Positions 1 through 12,777 of a DNA stretch of 64,000 nucleotides are shown piece after piece; the stretch's first letter is position 1, and every line of letters starts with the position of its first letter. Origin of the DNA: Micropterix aruncella (lineage: Eukaryota; Arthropoda; Insecta; Lepidoptera; Micropterigidae); the NCBI GenBank assembly GCA_944548615.1, contig OX155961.1, forward strand, positions 18,479,334 through 18,543,333, read 5' to 3'. The notes under the pieces were generated by a model. The model was not told where the DNA came from. It ran no database searches and was given only the letters and a program-made list of their open reading frames with translations. A program made the translations under genes and the position numbers.

Positions 1-2
1 TA

Positions 3-263
3 AGTGCAGACATCTCGTGTCTCTACAAACTTATTAATACCAAGCTAGACAGTCCGGCCAGCTTAGCTAAAATTCGCGTTCCCCAGAGGCTTTCCAGAAA
101 TAATAACACATTTGCCAAGCTATTACATGCAAATAATTTATCGTATAATAAACCTATAAGTAGGATGTGTCGCGCGTTCGATATGAACTGCCAAAGAAAC
201 AACTTATTCAATGATACCTTTGCGAACATCAAAAAGTCCATACACTCTAAAACATTAGTGTAA
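3..263 (+). pseudogene. LINE ORF2 C-terminal tail (fragment)
   Basis: An 86-codon frame is open from the window edge to a TAA at 261. It reads like the extreme C terminus of a jockey/CR1-type non-LTR retrotransposon protein: a 'LDSPASLAKIRVPQR' stretch, then 'NKPISRMCRAFDMN', then a basic tail. LINE proteins often end with a leucine-rich segment, a VP..R motif and a short N-rich tail, and this follows that pattern. The reverse transcriptase would lie to the left of the window. Family assignment rests on pattern only. Confidence 0.5.
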
Positions 264-344
264 TGTAAAAATAAAAATATATATAATATGTAAAAATAAA
301 AATATATGTAGATATGTATGTGTATGTATATGTATATATGTATG

Positions 345-1542
345 CAGTGGCGGCGCTAGACCACACTTGGACGTCGGCGAAATTAGGTTCACGAGGCCTT
401 TTCTATTTCCCAGTCAAAAAGAAAACGTTAGATTACATGAGCCGAATAACAGTGAAACTAATGTATGAGTAAACGAGTTTTATTGCTAATCAAATGATGT
501 TAAAAATTACACAAATAGAAATTAAAATAGACGAACTTTTCGGCTTTTGGCCTCACTGAACTTTTTCAGGATTATGTCATAGCTAATACTAGCCGCTATT
601 TCAGCTTCAATTGATAGAATTGATAACGCAGATAGTCTCTCTTGGGTCATCGTGCTTCTCAAGTAGGTCTTAATCAATTAATCGTTGAGAAGCTTCTCTC
701 AGCGGAAGTTGTACTGACGGGAACTGTGAGCATGATTCTAATTGCTATGTAAACATTTGGATGTATTTCTTCCAAATTATTTTCTAAAATGTACTGAATG
801 AGTTATTTCGCGTCGTTGACAGAGTCAAGTGAATTCGCTTTTAAAAGCTGTAGATCTTCATATAGCTCGAAAGGCTGTATGTCACTGTTTTCGCCGTCGC
901 CTTCCCGCAGTATTGTACCTAAATCATTACAATGCTTGAGAAGGTCCTCTTTTGATATCGATTTCAAATCATATCATATTTCAAATCATATCGATTATCA
1001 TAAATAAAACCAAATTGTTCAAAATATTCATTGAGAGCTTTAAATCGACATTCGGTGTCGACTATAATAGCATCTATCATTGTGTTAAAAAAGTTAACTC
1101 TGTAATGAATTTCAAAAGATTGAATAGGTTCATCAATATGTTCATAATCGAACATTCGTTTTTTCCTGGCTAATCTTTTTTTTTAAATAGACACTGAATT
1201 TCGAAAGTACTTTTCTCCACAAACAATCGAGCTTGTGCAACACTATTGTCAAATTCTGTATTACGGAATTCTTGAATCCAGCTACAAAATTAACGTAAAG
1301 TATCGATAGCGACTTTCAAGTTGACTTGAACCGATTGCCATAGTTTACTTATATTGAACGCGAACTTTCATTGTGTTGCCAGAGGACTCTGGATAATACC
1401 CCTAAAGTACTCACGCACGTGTATAAAAATAAATAAGAATAAATAAATAGAATTTAAATAATTTGTAAAACTTTTGCGAGGCCCCCTCAGGTGCGAGGCC
1501 GTCGGCGGTCGCCGACGTCGCCGACGCCTAGCGCCGCCACTG
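345..1542 (-). mobile_element. hAT DNA transposon, internally deleted, 8-bp TSD
   Basis: The ends form an inverted repeat: CAGTGGCGGCGCTAG at 345 and its complement ending at 1542. The 8 bp on either side, 337-344 and 1543-1550, are both tatgtatg, the 8-bp target duplication expected of hAT, although the target is a TG/TA microsatellite, which weakens that evidence slightly. The interior holds decayed hAT transposase sequence on the minus strand. At 1198 bp it is far shorter than an autonomous hAT. Confidence 0.85.
536..1155 (-). pseudogene. hAT transposase remnant (dimerisation region)
   Basis: Reading the minus strand, 1155 to 964 gives an uninterrupted piece with 'YRVNFFNTMIDAIIVDTECRF', like the segment before the C terminus of hAT/ZMYM-type transposases. 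Downstream, about 780-536, the frame reads 'LTVPVSTTSAERSFSTIN' and then 'TYLRSTMTQERLSALSILSIE', the typical hAT dimerisation domain with its SAERSFS motif. Stops and frameshifts lie between and within these pieces, for example a stop just after STIN. The N-terminal zinc finger and catalytic core are not visible, so it cannot be functional. Confidence 0.75.
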
Positions 1543-1608
1543 TATGTATGTGTGTGTATGTATATGTATATGTAGATATGTGTGTATATATTTATGTATG
1601 AATGTGTG

Positions 1609-1922
<314 letters not shown>

Positions 1923-2036
1923 CTAGATTAGAGCCTTATTAACGGATGCATTGTAACAATATTATAGGATAGTAGGTTAGAGCATATTATGTAAGGCACT
2001 ATGTTATTAATGAAATGTACCACCTACTGTCTGTTT

Positions 2037-2068
2037 CGTTACAAATAAATAAATAAATAAATAAATAA
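2037..2068 (+). repeat. (AAAT)n tail
   Basis: Seven or so AAAT units after 'gtttcgttac'. Such tails mark 3' ends of insect non-LTR elements. Sequence just downstream (about 2070-2120) is repeated in diverged form at about 4920-4985, so both belong to a dispersed repeat. Confidence 0.6.
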
Positions 2069-2604
2069 TACAACCATTGAAATATCGAGACAATCCGCTA
2101 AATCCTAACAATATCATTGTATATGAGGACATAAAATTTAAAAAAACATCAAGGAGATGATGATAGGCCACGCTTTCTATAATTTGGCCGAATTTGAGGG
2201 CCATGATTTTTCAAATACTGTGCCCAATTAAATTACTTAAAAAAGTAGAGCCTTATTGTCTGATTATTTTATATGGTCTTATATCTGTACTTCTAGTTTA
2301 AAATGCATAACGTAGATTTAATTTGATTATTTAACATTGTACTGACAATTTGAATATTACGATAAATAATTTTACTACGTATCTTTTCGAATTACTAATT
2401 ACTTCAAATATTAAGCTTCTATTTTGATTATTTATATTTATAGTTTAACAATCTAGTAGGTTATTCTTGACTACCTATGTATGTTCAGTAAAGAGTAGTA
2501 ACGAAACTTACTACATAACCCAATTATTTTGACACGTCCAAGAGCGGTCTTTAGCCGTCAAGTGGACACGAAGAAAATGTAATGTAATGTAATGTAATAT
2601 CTAG

Positions 2605-2715
2605 GGTATAAGATTGTTCAATTTCATAGTACGTTTAGGCAATCCTTCAACGCCGGTGACTGCAGGTGGCGCTAATAGAATTGCCCGGCGATACTAATAG
2701 CAAATCATATCTGTA
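2605..2715. repeat. Dispersed repeat, copy 1 (second copy at 5272-5372)
   Basis: Both copies carry 'gattgttcaatttcatag', then 'gcaggtggcgct' and 'actaatagcaa', at roughly 85-90 percent identity by eye and in direct orientation. There is no coding potential. The family is not recognised. Confidence 0.7.
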
Positions 2716-2739
2716 CGATCTCACTGTTAACTCTCTACC

Positions 2740-4191
2740 GGGAGCTAACGGGCCCATGATGAGTTGGCCACGATGACCCATGTGTTCAGGGTCGGTCACA
2801 CTCACGGGTCAACACCCATCCGACGGCCTCCACGCACGGGGTGCGAACCTGGGTAGGACACTGGGTCAACCAGTCTCCCCTGGGAATCAAACCTCTGGCT
2901 CTCCTGGACGGTCTGCGCACCGTGCCGCGCAAGCCAATCTATTGTGCTCTCCGACTAACAGTTTAGAGTTTCAAGGCGATAGGTGAGGGCAGCAAACCCC
3001 GCCCACCGCCCGGGCAGTTATAACGACGAGGGTCGTCTTGTCTGCCCGGGATGTCGTGCTACGACAACCCTGCGCGTACCAGAAAGGTAGAACGCGCAGG
3101 GGGTGAAATAGGGTAAACCACCCCCCCCCCCGTACCGCCCCGAGAACCCATTTATTTATAATAATAAAAGAATTTACAAAGTAAAAATTTACAAAAATAA
3201 TACTAAATTTACCATATTCACAAAATAAAAAAAATAAAACAACAAATAACAAATTTAGGGCCGGTAAGCGGGGTAGAGGACGCTCCAGAAACGATGATGG
3301 TGGAGGCGCACGGTCCGTGGGCAGGTCTCGGAGCAGCCACGGGGGGGGGAGGAATCCCTGGATCCTGCAAAGAACGAAACGCCCTTCGGGGCGGTAAAGA
3401 GACGGACACAAAGACGGGCACTTCGGGCTGGAAGTAGCCGCCGAATCACGCCACCAAGGAAGAGGGTACCCCCTGAGGGGTATCCCGAGGCCTCATGCTT
3501 TCCCAAGAAGCCACCCAGTGCTCCACAAGCTCGCCAAACGACTGGAAGCAGCTCCTACAACTGACCAGATCCGGGTACCAAATCGGAGAGCGCCCAACGC
3601 ACGCGCCCACTGCATCCATCAATTTCTCCCGTGCAGCCGCTAGAATTGGGCAAGACCAAATTACGTGTTCCGCAGTTTGGCGACCATACCCACAGGCGCA
3701 TCGGGGGTCATCGGCAAGTCCAAAGTCAGCTCTCCGACTAACAGTCGGGGGAGTCTGGGAACTGTATTGTTTCCTATAGAGCGGGGGTGGTTGCGTACCT
3801 TACGGCGACTGCTCTTGAAATGACCATTGGCCATCCGATCCCGGTTCAGAGCCGGGCAAAGGACGCCTTGGTCCGCGATAGATTCGGTGTACTCCGTTTC
3901 ACTGCTTCGTAAGGGAGAGGACCGCGCAAGCGACCTCGAACTCGGAACCAAACGAGAGACCGGAGAAATCTGGTCACAATTGGAAGTAAGGTCGCGAGTA
4001 TCTCGAGCCCGCTGGGTTTATTCCTGGCTAACTCGCGGTAAGGCGTTGGTCTTTTACGGGTTGTGGCGTAGCTAGACGTTGGATTGTTTTTGTCCAAAGT
4101 CTTCTACGCTCACTGCAGGTCGATAGAACGACTAATCGTTAAAACGTCCTGTGGTGACGGGCTCGCCCGTTGTAGTCGACGCCTCAAGATT
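2740..4191 (+). mobile_element. Family-P retroposon, copy A, complete, with nested LINE
   Basis: A full-length copy of the unclassified family P. It is bounded by a perfect 13-bp target duplication, ttaactctctacc, at 2727-2739 and 4192-4204. Without the nested 783 bp (LINE plus its duplicated target) the body is about 669 bp. It begins gggagctaacgggccc and ends gttgtagtcgacgcc..aaga. It lacks a long poly-A tail and any long ORF. The 13-bp duplication and fixed 5' end point to LINE-type target-primed mobilisation of a non-autonomous element. No clear pol III A/B boxes were found. Confidence 0.85.
2963..3728 (-). mobile_element. 5'-truncated LINE nested in family-P copy A, 17-bp TSD
   Basis: The insertion is flanked by a perfect 17-bp duplication, gctctccgactaacagt, at 2946-2962 and 3729-3745; other family-P copies have this site uninterrupted. 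On the minus strand the right part (about 3727-3449) encodes the C terminus of a LINE protein with a C-x-C..QTAEH..W..C zinc-knuckle motif ('CACGYGRQTAEHVIWSC'), followed by about 60 residues and a stop. The left part is 3' UTR with a C-run at 3120-3131 and GC-rich hairpin-forming sequence. The motif is typical of R1/I/jockey-group C termini; the clade cannot be fixed from this much. Confidence 0.85.
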
Positions 4192-4204
4192 TTAACTCTC
4201 TACC

Positions 4205-5271
4205 AATTTGTAACAAATAAATAAATAAATAAATAAGTAAATAAATAGTACTGAACTGAGCTATCTTATACACTATATAACCAATGCTAGTATGTAGAAT
4301 TTCATGTAATTTTCATTGTTATATTATGTGCGTAAGGGTAGCGCAATAATCCCTGTCGAGATAGACGCTGTGCTCGCTCGTTTTGATCAATTTGTACGTA
4401 CTGCGGTGTCTCTTACAATCCCACAAGAGAAGGTGATACTAAAGTCGTTAAAACGGCCCGGATGGTGGAAGAAAGGGTCCTACTGTCCGCCGTCGCTGAC
4501 CCAATCTGCTCGGCTCTAATGATAAAGCGTTTCGTACACAAGCCTCGATGACATTTAACGATGCAAGGCTCGCCCTCGGGTCGGACATCGCTCACGTTGG
4601 CGCCTTAACAGAGTGTTGTGCACATCCGCCTTTACCCCGTACGCTCCTTTGAAACCTGACTTGGGCTAACCGCCACGGGCAGCACGAGATAGACGACCCC
4701 CGCTACGAAATGACCTCCCTAACATACACTTTCAATGAACGCAAAACCAAGTTTATTTTGAGAAACATGTATTTAAATATCTGTAAATAGAGTGAAGAAT
4801 ATATTGCATACTATATCTTTGATGAACGAGTTAGGCTTTATCAAATGTAATACAAACACACGTAAACAATATTGACATAGGAATACAATCGTTCTTGAAT
4901 TCTAGAGATCAATAGATATAACCAACCATACAACCATGGAAATATCACAGCAATTTGCTAAATACTCAAAATATCATTGATTATCAAATGTGTTATTTTT
5001 ATTTTCATTTTATTTTATTTTATTCAGGAAACAGACAGTACGAAAAACATATTTACTTAATCAAAATATAACAAACATAAACCATTTATATGTTTCCACC
5101 AATTAAACGGCCATATAGCGCGTTGTTCTATATAAAAGAAAAGTTTAAAATATACAAGCATTTTTTAATGTGAAAATTGAAATTATTAGGGTTTTTTTTT
5201 AAATAAATTGAAAATATTCTGAAAAGTAATTGCTAAGTTACTAAATTACTAAAATAATTGCTAAGTTACTA
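4205..5271. other. Intergenic, no gene recognised
   Basis: It starts with an (AAAT)n tract at 4214-4247. A GC-richer block at about 4330-4740 is probably an old LINE or family-P-like remnant, but no conserved motif could be read. The rest is AT-rich. A short segment near 4920-4985 repeats 2070-2120. Confidence 0.5.
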
Positions 5272-5392
5272 TTAGATTGTTCAATTTCATAGTACGTTTT
5301 TAGCAATTCTTCTAAAACGATGATTGCAGGTGGCGCTGATATCATTGTCCAGCGAAACTAATAGCAATTTATTTGGCCATATATAATAACAT

Positions 5393-5394
<2 letters not shown>

Positions 5395-5442
<48 letters not shown>
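5395..5442. repeat. (TA)n microsatellite, short
   Basis: About 48 bp of pure TA, followed by T-rich (TTTA)n. Confidence 0.95.
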
Positions 5443-5445
<3 letters not shown>

Positions 5446-5455
5446 ATAATTTTTA

Positions 5456-5590
5456 TTTTTATTTATTTATTTATTTAGGTAAGTAAGAGCATGAACTTAT
5501 AATTAGATACATAATTCTTAAAAAAATATGTTCTTATGCCGATTATAACTTATCGGTATAAAATATTTTACAAACTAAATTATGAAACAA
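5456..5590 (-). repeat. Dispersed repeat with (TTTA)n end (copy at 45088-45212)
   Basis: After (ttta)n both copies read 'ggtaagta..agcatgaact', then 'tataattagataca' and 'ttatgccgattataactta'. Read on the minus strand this would be a retroelement 3' end with a TAAATAAA tail. No coding sequence is attached. Confidence 0.65.
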
Positions 5591-7800
5591 AAAATACATC
5601 CGTAAATATTTATTAGTTGAGAGAAAACGGATCTATACCGCGCGGAAACAAACGACGGTCCTCCTTGTAGACGGCCAATGTAACTTTGCCGAAAATGTAA
5701 CTTTGCCGGGAGAACTTATCGTCCAAGTCCACGCGGTAAGGACTTATCCCCACCAACCAAAAAATGTCAAATGACCGCAAAAGTTATAGAGTTAACCGCA
5801 AACATATAAATCATACTTATACAACATAAATTCAAAATAATGATTGTTTGATTATATAAACCGAGTAATTTAACCATTGATAGCAATACTACAATTGAGT
5901 TACTAGCAAAATTCATCGAATTTCTTTATAAGCTGATTACAACACATAAATAATACAAGGATATATAATGCCATCTATTGGTCTACCTGGACTTAAAAGT
6001 GCGTATTTTTTTAATTGGAGCATATATACCAAATTAAAAATGGTTATATTTATTTAAAGATTATTATAATAATTATAGCTACGATTACGAAACTCGTTTG
6101 TTATTATGTTATTATTTTATTTCGAGATAGGATACCATAGTGCGTGTCTAGAGCGCCGCGCTGCGTAAAGTGCGCAAAAACGAACAAAATGGTGGCCTTT
6201 TTTGCAGACTTCAGGTCTTTTGATACTCAACATCATGCCGATAGCTTAGTATAACATATGGCTGTGATATGCGATCGCTGAAGCGTTGTCAGACTCGTGT
6301 AACGCGCGTCGTAGTGACGCGCATTAAACGAATCTGACGCGCATTAAACGAATTACGCGCATAAGACAGTGCGCGCCGGCACAAACTTCAGTAGAGTCTG
6401 GCGAGGATTTATAAATTATGAATATCAGCCAGATATGCTTATTTCGTGATATTATGGGATTAATTATCGTCTACTAGAATTTGAAGAGAGGGAAAATGAG
6501 AGCAATGAATTTGTATTTTTTCTTATTTCTAGATTCCGCCAGACGATTTTCGGGACTTCTTAAAGTAGACATATTTTGAAATGATCATCTGTGATAATAT
6601 ACATTTGTTTTATTATACATATCATGGAATGATCAACGGAAGCGAACGATATGCGCATAAGTTCCTTGTCAACTGTGGGGACGGTCACCTATTGGAACGG
6701 CCCACAGGCTATTAGAAAGCTCCAACCATAGCGATAGCGATAGCGATCCAGCAATAGCGGAGAGGAAGGCGCGCTACAGAAACAAAGGGAGTGAGGTGAG
6801 AAGCGGCACCGGAAGACGCATGCATTATTAAATACGACGTTGTCGCATAGCAACAAGGCGACAGTATATCTTTAGAATTCAGGCGTCGCGGCGCGCACCG
6901 ATGAGCTTGCGACGCGAACGTACACATTAAAATAAATTAAACTATTCTTAATCGAAATGTCATCATGTAACTGTACGCCATATAATTCTTATACTAATTT
7001 AATCGTAGTTTTAATACATTAAACGCCTATCGACTAATGATCACAAAATATCTTCTGAAATATTTTTCCTCGAACGTAAGTTGAAGAAAATTGATTTTTT
7101 AGTGAATAATTCTTACTCAATCTATGTATGTTATAATTTCCCGTCAACATATACTTAAATTTGCCTTATCTTTTAGTCTTGCATATTCCGTAAGTCTGTA
7201 TTAGGGTTACTCCATTGTTACCAATCCACCAAGCTTGGCCACAGGAAGACCGCACCCTAGTCATACAGTCACTTTACTATGTGGAGATCGTGTACTATAT
7301 TTGTGAATATGAGTTTATCTATTTAGTATATTTTTATTATCTGAGAATAGATTGGCGCGGTAGAAAAGGGTATTCTGGCAGTCATAGCGAGGATATATAG
7401 GGCGTATTTGGAAGGAAAATCGAATGATCGAAAATCATGTAGCTTATGGTCCCATTATTCAATGATCAAAATCATGTAAAACCTCAAAAACAACTGAGAT
7501 GGCATCGATTGCTTTTGAGAAAGCTAATAATCTAATGTATTGGACCAGAAGCTCCTAATAATAGCGGATGATTGAAGTGACCATAATCATGGTAATACAG
7601 GTTGTCCAACTATCTATTTATGCCTGTACATGCCCATTAGAATTAGTTATTTTATCGCTTTCTATAGGGAAATCTATATCTTCTAAACAAATACAGGCAA
7701 AAATACGCGATATTGAAATGATTGTAATTTTAACATGGCGTCCCATTTTAGGTACTGATTAATATTGACGTTAATATATCTGACCAGCTAATCTGATGGT
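5591..7800. other. Intergenic, no gene recognised
   Basis: AT-rich, with a GC-richer island at about 6120-6400. This contains a short tandem repeat, tctgacgcgcattaaacgaa, twice near 6323-6362. A small GCGATA repeat lies at about 6729-6750. No exon-like or transposon motif was seen in any frame. Confidence 0.5.
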
Positions 7801-7802
7801 AT

Positions 7803-8088
<286 letters not shown>

Positions 8089-8592
8089 TTTGGTAGAGAG
8101 ATAATGAGTGAGGGAGGAGAGTTTTCTTTAGTAAAAGGAGAGGTGGGGGGGGGGGGGGGGTAAAACGAAAACCCTCCCGTACCCCCACCCAACGGTTTCG
8201 ACGTTTAATTTCCGGATATTTAATATGTTCCCAAATATATACCAATATAAACCCTATATTTTCTGCGGAATTCTGATTAACACCGAATGATAAACCATGA
8301 TTTCTTTGCTGTTTAGGTTTATAGCCTAGCTACAAAGGATTTCTATTTTCTTACCCTTTTGAACATTTGATCGTCGGGCTAATTTTAACCAGCGTGGTAA
8401 CCAGCAGCGGGCACCTAACCAGCGAGGCGCTTATAGCGTATATTGCTATTTGACTTAACCAGCAAATATTCTTTAACTCTTGGCTGAACCAACGGATGTA
8501 ACCTGTAACCTTCTAAACTTGTAAGCTTCTAAACTTTATCAATCTGCGGCGCATTTACTCGTTTAGTGATTCGCCCTTGTACAAAAAGATGT

Positions 8593-9243
8593 GGGAGTTA
8601 ATGGGCCCTTGCTGAGTTGGCCACGAAGACCCATTCTGTTCAGGGTTGGTCACACTCACGGGTCAACACCCATCCGGCGGCCTCCACTCATGAAGTGCGA
8701 GCCCGGGCAGGACTCTGGCCTTAAGGCTAGTTTTCCTTAGGAGTCAACCTTCTGGCGCTCCTGGACGGTCTGCGCACCGTGCAGCATAAGCCAATCGATT
8801 GTGTACTCTGACTAACAGTCGGGGAGCCTGGAAGCAGTATTGTTTCCTATAGAGCGGGGGTAGTTTTCAACCTTACGGCAACTGCTCTTGAAACGACCAT
8901 CGGTTACCCGATTCCGGGTTAACAGCCGGGCAAAGAAAGCCGTGGTCCGCGATAGACTCGGTTTACACCGTTTCACCGCTTCGTAAGGGAGAGGACCGCG
9001 CAAGCGACCTCGAACTCGTAACCAGCCGTGAGATCGGAGTAATCTGGTCGCAATTGGAAGTAAGGGAGTGAGTGTAAGCCCGCTGGGTAACATACCTGGT
9101 TATCTCACGGAAATGGCGTTGGCCTCTTACGGGCATGTGGCTGTTTTGTCCAAGTCTTCTGCGCTCACTTCACGGGAGATAGAACGACCAACCGTTAAAA
9201 TTTCCTGAGGTGACGGTCCGCCCGTTGTAGTTGACAACTCTAT
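8593..9243 (+). mobile_element. Family-P retroposon, copy B, complete
   Basis: Full-length 651-bp copy starting gggagttaatgggccc and ending gttgtagttgacaactcta. It is flanked by a 16-bp duplication with one mismatch: ttgtacaaaaagatgt at 8577-8592 and ttgtacaaaaatatgt at 9244-9259. The 5' end matches copies A and C, so 5' truncation is not the rule in this family. The core shows shared landmarks: ggtctgcgcaccgtg, actaacagtcgggg and gaccgcgcaagcgacct. Confidence 0.85.
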
Positions 9244-9259
9244 TTGTACAAAAATATGT

Positions 9260-11930
9260 ACCTACAATGACAAAAATCAGGTACAGAAATGAAAACCACT
9301 CATAATATAAACCCTACAACTTGAAGCTCATTATTAAAACAACATTACAAGAACTATCAACTAATATTTATTTAGCAGCCTGAATTATACAATATCGTAC
9401 CCGAAGATATAAAAACTACCCCAAGTACATTTGTATTAAAAAAATGGATATCCTGGTTGCTCAGTGTTGGTACATCAGCAGTTTTTAATTAAATAAATGT
9501 TTTATCATAGGCTAGTTCATTTATAAATTTAAAATTAGCGAATCAACACTTTCGTCAGTTTATATAGAGATCCAAAACCAAGGAGTAGTTTTAATCATTT
9601 TCTGATATTCTCTTGACATTATATTATAGGTAATTACTCATTACATTATATTATAGGTAATTAATAACTAAAATTTATTATAGGTAATCTCGACTATTTT
9701 TATCAACACTATTGTTAAACTAAACTGTTTCAATGACGACTATCTTCTTTTTTTTAATTTTGACTTTTTTGTATATATTTTTTTTATCTCGACTATTCTT
9801 TATCTCACGTGTATCCTAGATCTTGTATTTAATACTATATTATACTTTATGTTTATAGTTTTTATGTGTATATCCATCTATCTTTTATATCAATATATTT
9901 TATGATATTTATATATCAATATATATATATCAATATTTTTTATTTCAAATGGATTAAATATCGAATGTAGTGTAATGTCCGCTCTAGCTCAAGCGTAGCT
10001 CAGTGGAGCGACATGAAACATTTATAAATCACACCTCTTGTTAAATCTTGCTGTGCGTTATTTTCTGGGATGTACATATAGTGTATTTTAAGCTCAAGCT
10101 TTTATTGTGAATTTCCTGAGCAAATAAAAAAAAATGAAAATATTAAAAAAAATTAAAATAAATTATGAAAATCCCGAACGACAAGTAAGTCAATGTGACG
10201 GTTATCTTGCTCATCGCTACACATTTTTTTCAAAACACGCAACACCCTCATTTCTCGCCCACGTCGATATCTCAGCGATATTTGCTTTTATTACAGCTGC
10301 AGCAGCTGTGGCATCGGATGAATAGTTTGTCGTAAACTGAATTAATGAATGTCCTTACAGCTTTTGAACTCAAAGTTGGGCATTCATTTTTGACTGTTAT
10401 CCAGAACCACTAAATCGGTAGGAACCGATTTGGTTATCAGGTTGTAGTCGCAAGAGAGTTCAATTAGCCTTCCTCATTCCTGCGAAGTAAATTCTGGTGG
10501 AGCTTGAGCGTGGAAGCGATCTTTGATTGACGCCAATTTCCCAACGTTTTTTCTTTCGAAATATTTTGCAGACCAGTCAGTAAGCTTTGAGAGGTGTTCC
10601 CAAAAGTCAGTCAGTGAGTTTTGAGACCTGAACGGGTTTGCGTTCGCAGGATTACCTCGCGGTACCCCTGCTTAGTCTCTACGGCGCCGCAGCGGCCGGG
10701 GCGCCTCGGCGCAATGCTTAGGAATCACTGCTGTAACCTGTAACAACGGCAGAGGAACCACGAGGTACAAAAAATTAAACTTGGTACTAATTTCAATATA
10801 CTGACTTGTGTATACATTCATTCTTCAGAAATGGGTTGGCGATGTTAAGGTTGGCGGCAAGTGAATTGGTTTTTTTTAAATTCACCACTTGATTTAATGT
10901 AGGGGTAAGTTGATAACAAATAGAGACCACGTCAGAAGATGGATGGTATTTAAGAAAGCAGAAGAATAAATTGCGAGGTTCTTCGCGCTGTTGTCGAGCT
11001 GGCCCTGTACGATATACCGAGTTGGTCGTATGTCACTCGTGCATTGTAATAATGTCCAGCGAGAGGCAACCCGTATGCTAATACCTCGTGGTTAACTTCT
11101 CACAGCGTGCTACCTCCCAAGTATACCCTCACTTCCGCACAGCTTAAACTTGGTAGCGACATCGTGGCAACTTCGCCGCCACCGCACCACCTTTAGGGGC
11201 ATATTAAAATTAAAATTAATATAAGAAACTGAGATTTCGAAATATAACGAAACTTCATTTCAGTTTTAATGACGTCGAAACGTCTATTCACTCATTAGAG
11301 TGGTTACCGGTCGAACAGTTTTGTGATCACTGCCGGATTAAACAGTGTAAAAGGGCTTTTATTGCTTTAAATGCTTAGGCCTAAGGGCTTAGGCCGTCGA
11401 AATCTCAGGGCACCTTTCGTACAAAAAGGCCCATTCTCCTTTGTTAGAATAATTCATTTGTATTTTCCAAATTTTGGTTTCGAACAATTTCAATTACCGT
11501 TTAGTTATATGTATAGATGTTTCAGAATACACTATGAAACATTTCACATCGCGAAACCGGCAAATATCACATGCCTTGTTGTAATTTAAATACTTGGGGT
11601 GGGGCAACCTAAAGCGAAACTGATTGACTTAAACGACCCTACTTTGCAATTCAGCGAAAGCAGATTTTTCCGTAACTCAAACGTTTCAGGAAGAATTTTA
11701 ATTTTTGCCGCCGTACCTGAGCGTGGAGCGAGGCGACTGAGTTTTACCGCGCGACTTTAAGCAAACTTTGAGAACAGAAGGAACAGCTCGGTGATGGCGC
11801 GGCTGTAGCACGTGGAGAATATTAGCATACTCGTTTGTCTCTTAATGGACACCATAATAAGATACTATGGCGGTCTACTTCATTATTAATCTAAGTGTTC
11901 GCGGCTTCCAATACAATACAATTTATTTTA
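9260..11930. other. Intergenic; possible worn LINE tails, no gene
   Basis: Around 9360-9480 the plus strand reads 'ELYNIVPEDIK' and 'FVLKKWISWLL', similar to the last residues of LINE proteins, too short to be firm. GC-richer patches near 10640-10740 and 11030-11200 gave no recognisable frame. The remainder is AT-rich. Confidence 0.4.
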
Positions 11931-12550
11931 CTGAATTAGGTAGGCATTCCTACACTTGGATGCGTCATTGCGTCTAACTTTCTTATTTTTTTTTTATTTG
12001 TTGAGTGGGGCTTTTCTAAGGTCTTTATGAGCCTTGTAACACTGCGACCATTGCTGATCTATTGTGTTCGCCACCTACTATAGTTCTGCGCTAAGCCTTG
12101 TGTCATTTATTTTTTGTAGATTGTTTTACCTCCTCAGGTTGGAGGTAATGACCACCCAAGTGGGTGTATCTTTTACGCATCAGCGGACCACACTCGCACA
12201 TGAGGTGCTGGGGAGTTTCCTCTGCTCCTTGGCAGAACGTGCACATTTTTGTGTCTCTGAGCTTGAGGTTGAACATGTGTTTGTTCAGGCCACAATGCCC
12301 CGTGAGCGCCCTCACCAGTATGCGTATTTAGCGACAAGGCCTCCCGGGCAGTCTTACGGTCGTAAGCCTTAATTAGCGCTTTGTAATGATTCAACCCTGG
12401 CGTGTTGTTCCAGTGGTTGACGGATTGTTCTAAACATATTTGTTTGAGAATTAGGTTTTCAAGGCTTTTTAGTACGCCACAGCAAAGCTCAGGGCCGTAT
12501 AACTTTCCCTTTGTTCCCGTCTTAGCAAGGTCGTCGGCTTTTTCTAACAT
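11930..12550 (-). pseudogene. 5'-truncated LINE: RNase H end plus zinc knuckle
   Basis: From 12550 downward the minus strand reads 'EKADDLAKTGTKGKLYGPE', the C-terminal part of a LINE RNase H domain (the N/E-ADxLAK-G motif). About 70 residues of linker with two W residues follow. A shift into a second frame near 12310 then gives 'RALTGHCGLNKHMFNLKL' and 'CTFCQGAEETPQHLMCECG', a C-x2-C..H..C knuckle. This order (RNase H, TGH.gLn.h, CCHC) is typical of R1/LOA/I-group LINE C termini. The frameshift and missing reverse transcriptase make it a dead copy. The 3' UTR extends to about 11930. Confidence 0.8.
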
Positions 12551-12777
12551 TCTTAGTGATTAAGGAATATTAACTACCGTGACAGTTGTGACTATAAAAA
12601 TGAATTTAATTATTATATAACCAATTTGATATATTTCTGTTAAATAGAAAATGATGTAGTAATTTCAATTTCTGGTTAAGTAAAGAGCACAATGCCTTTA
12701 ACCATAATTATCAAAGTTATAATCTGATAGTCATGAAAATTTTACATGGTATCAAATACAACTTTCTCTAATTAATC

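Noticed and set aside
6323..6362. A functional tandem operator-like repeat
   Set aside because: Only two 20-bp units, with no gene nearby; most likely simple local duplication.
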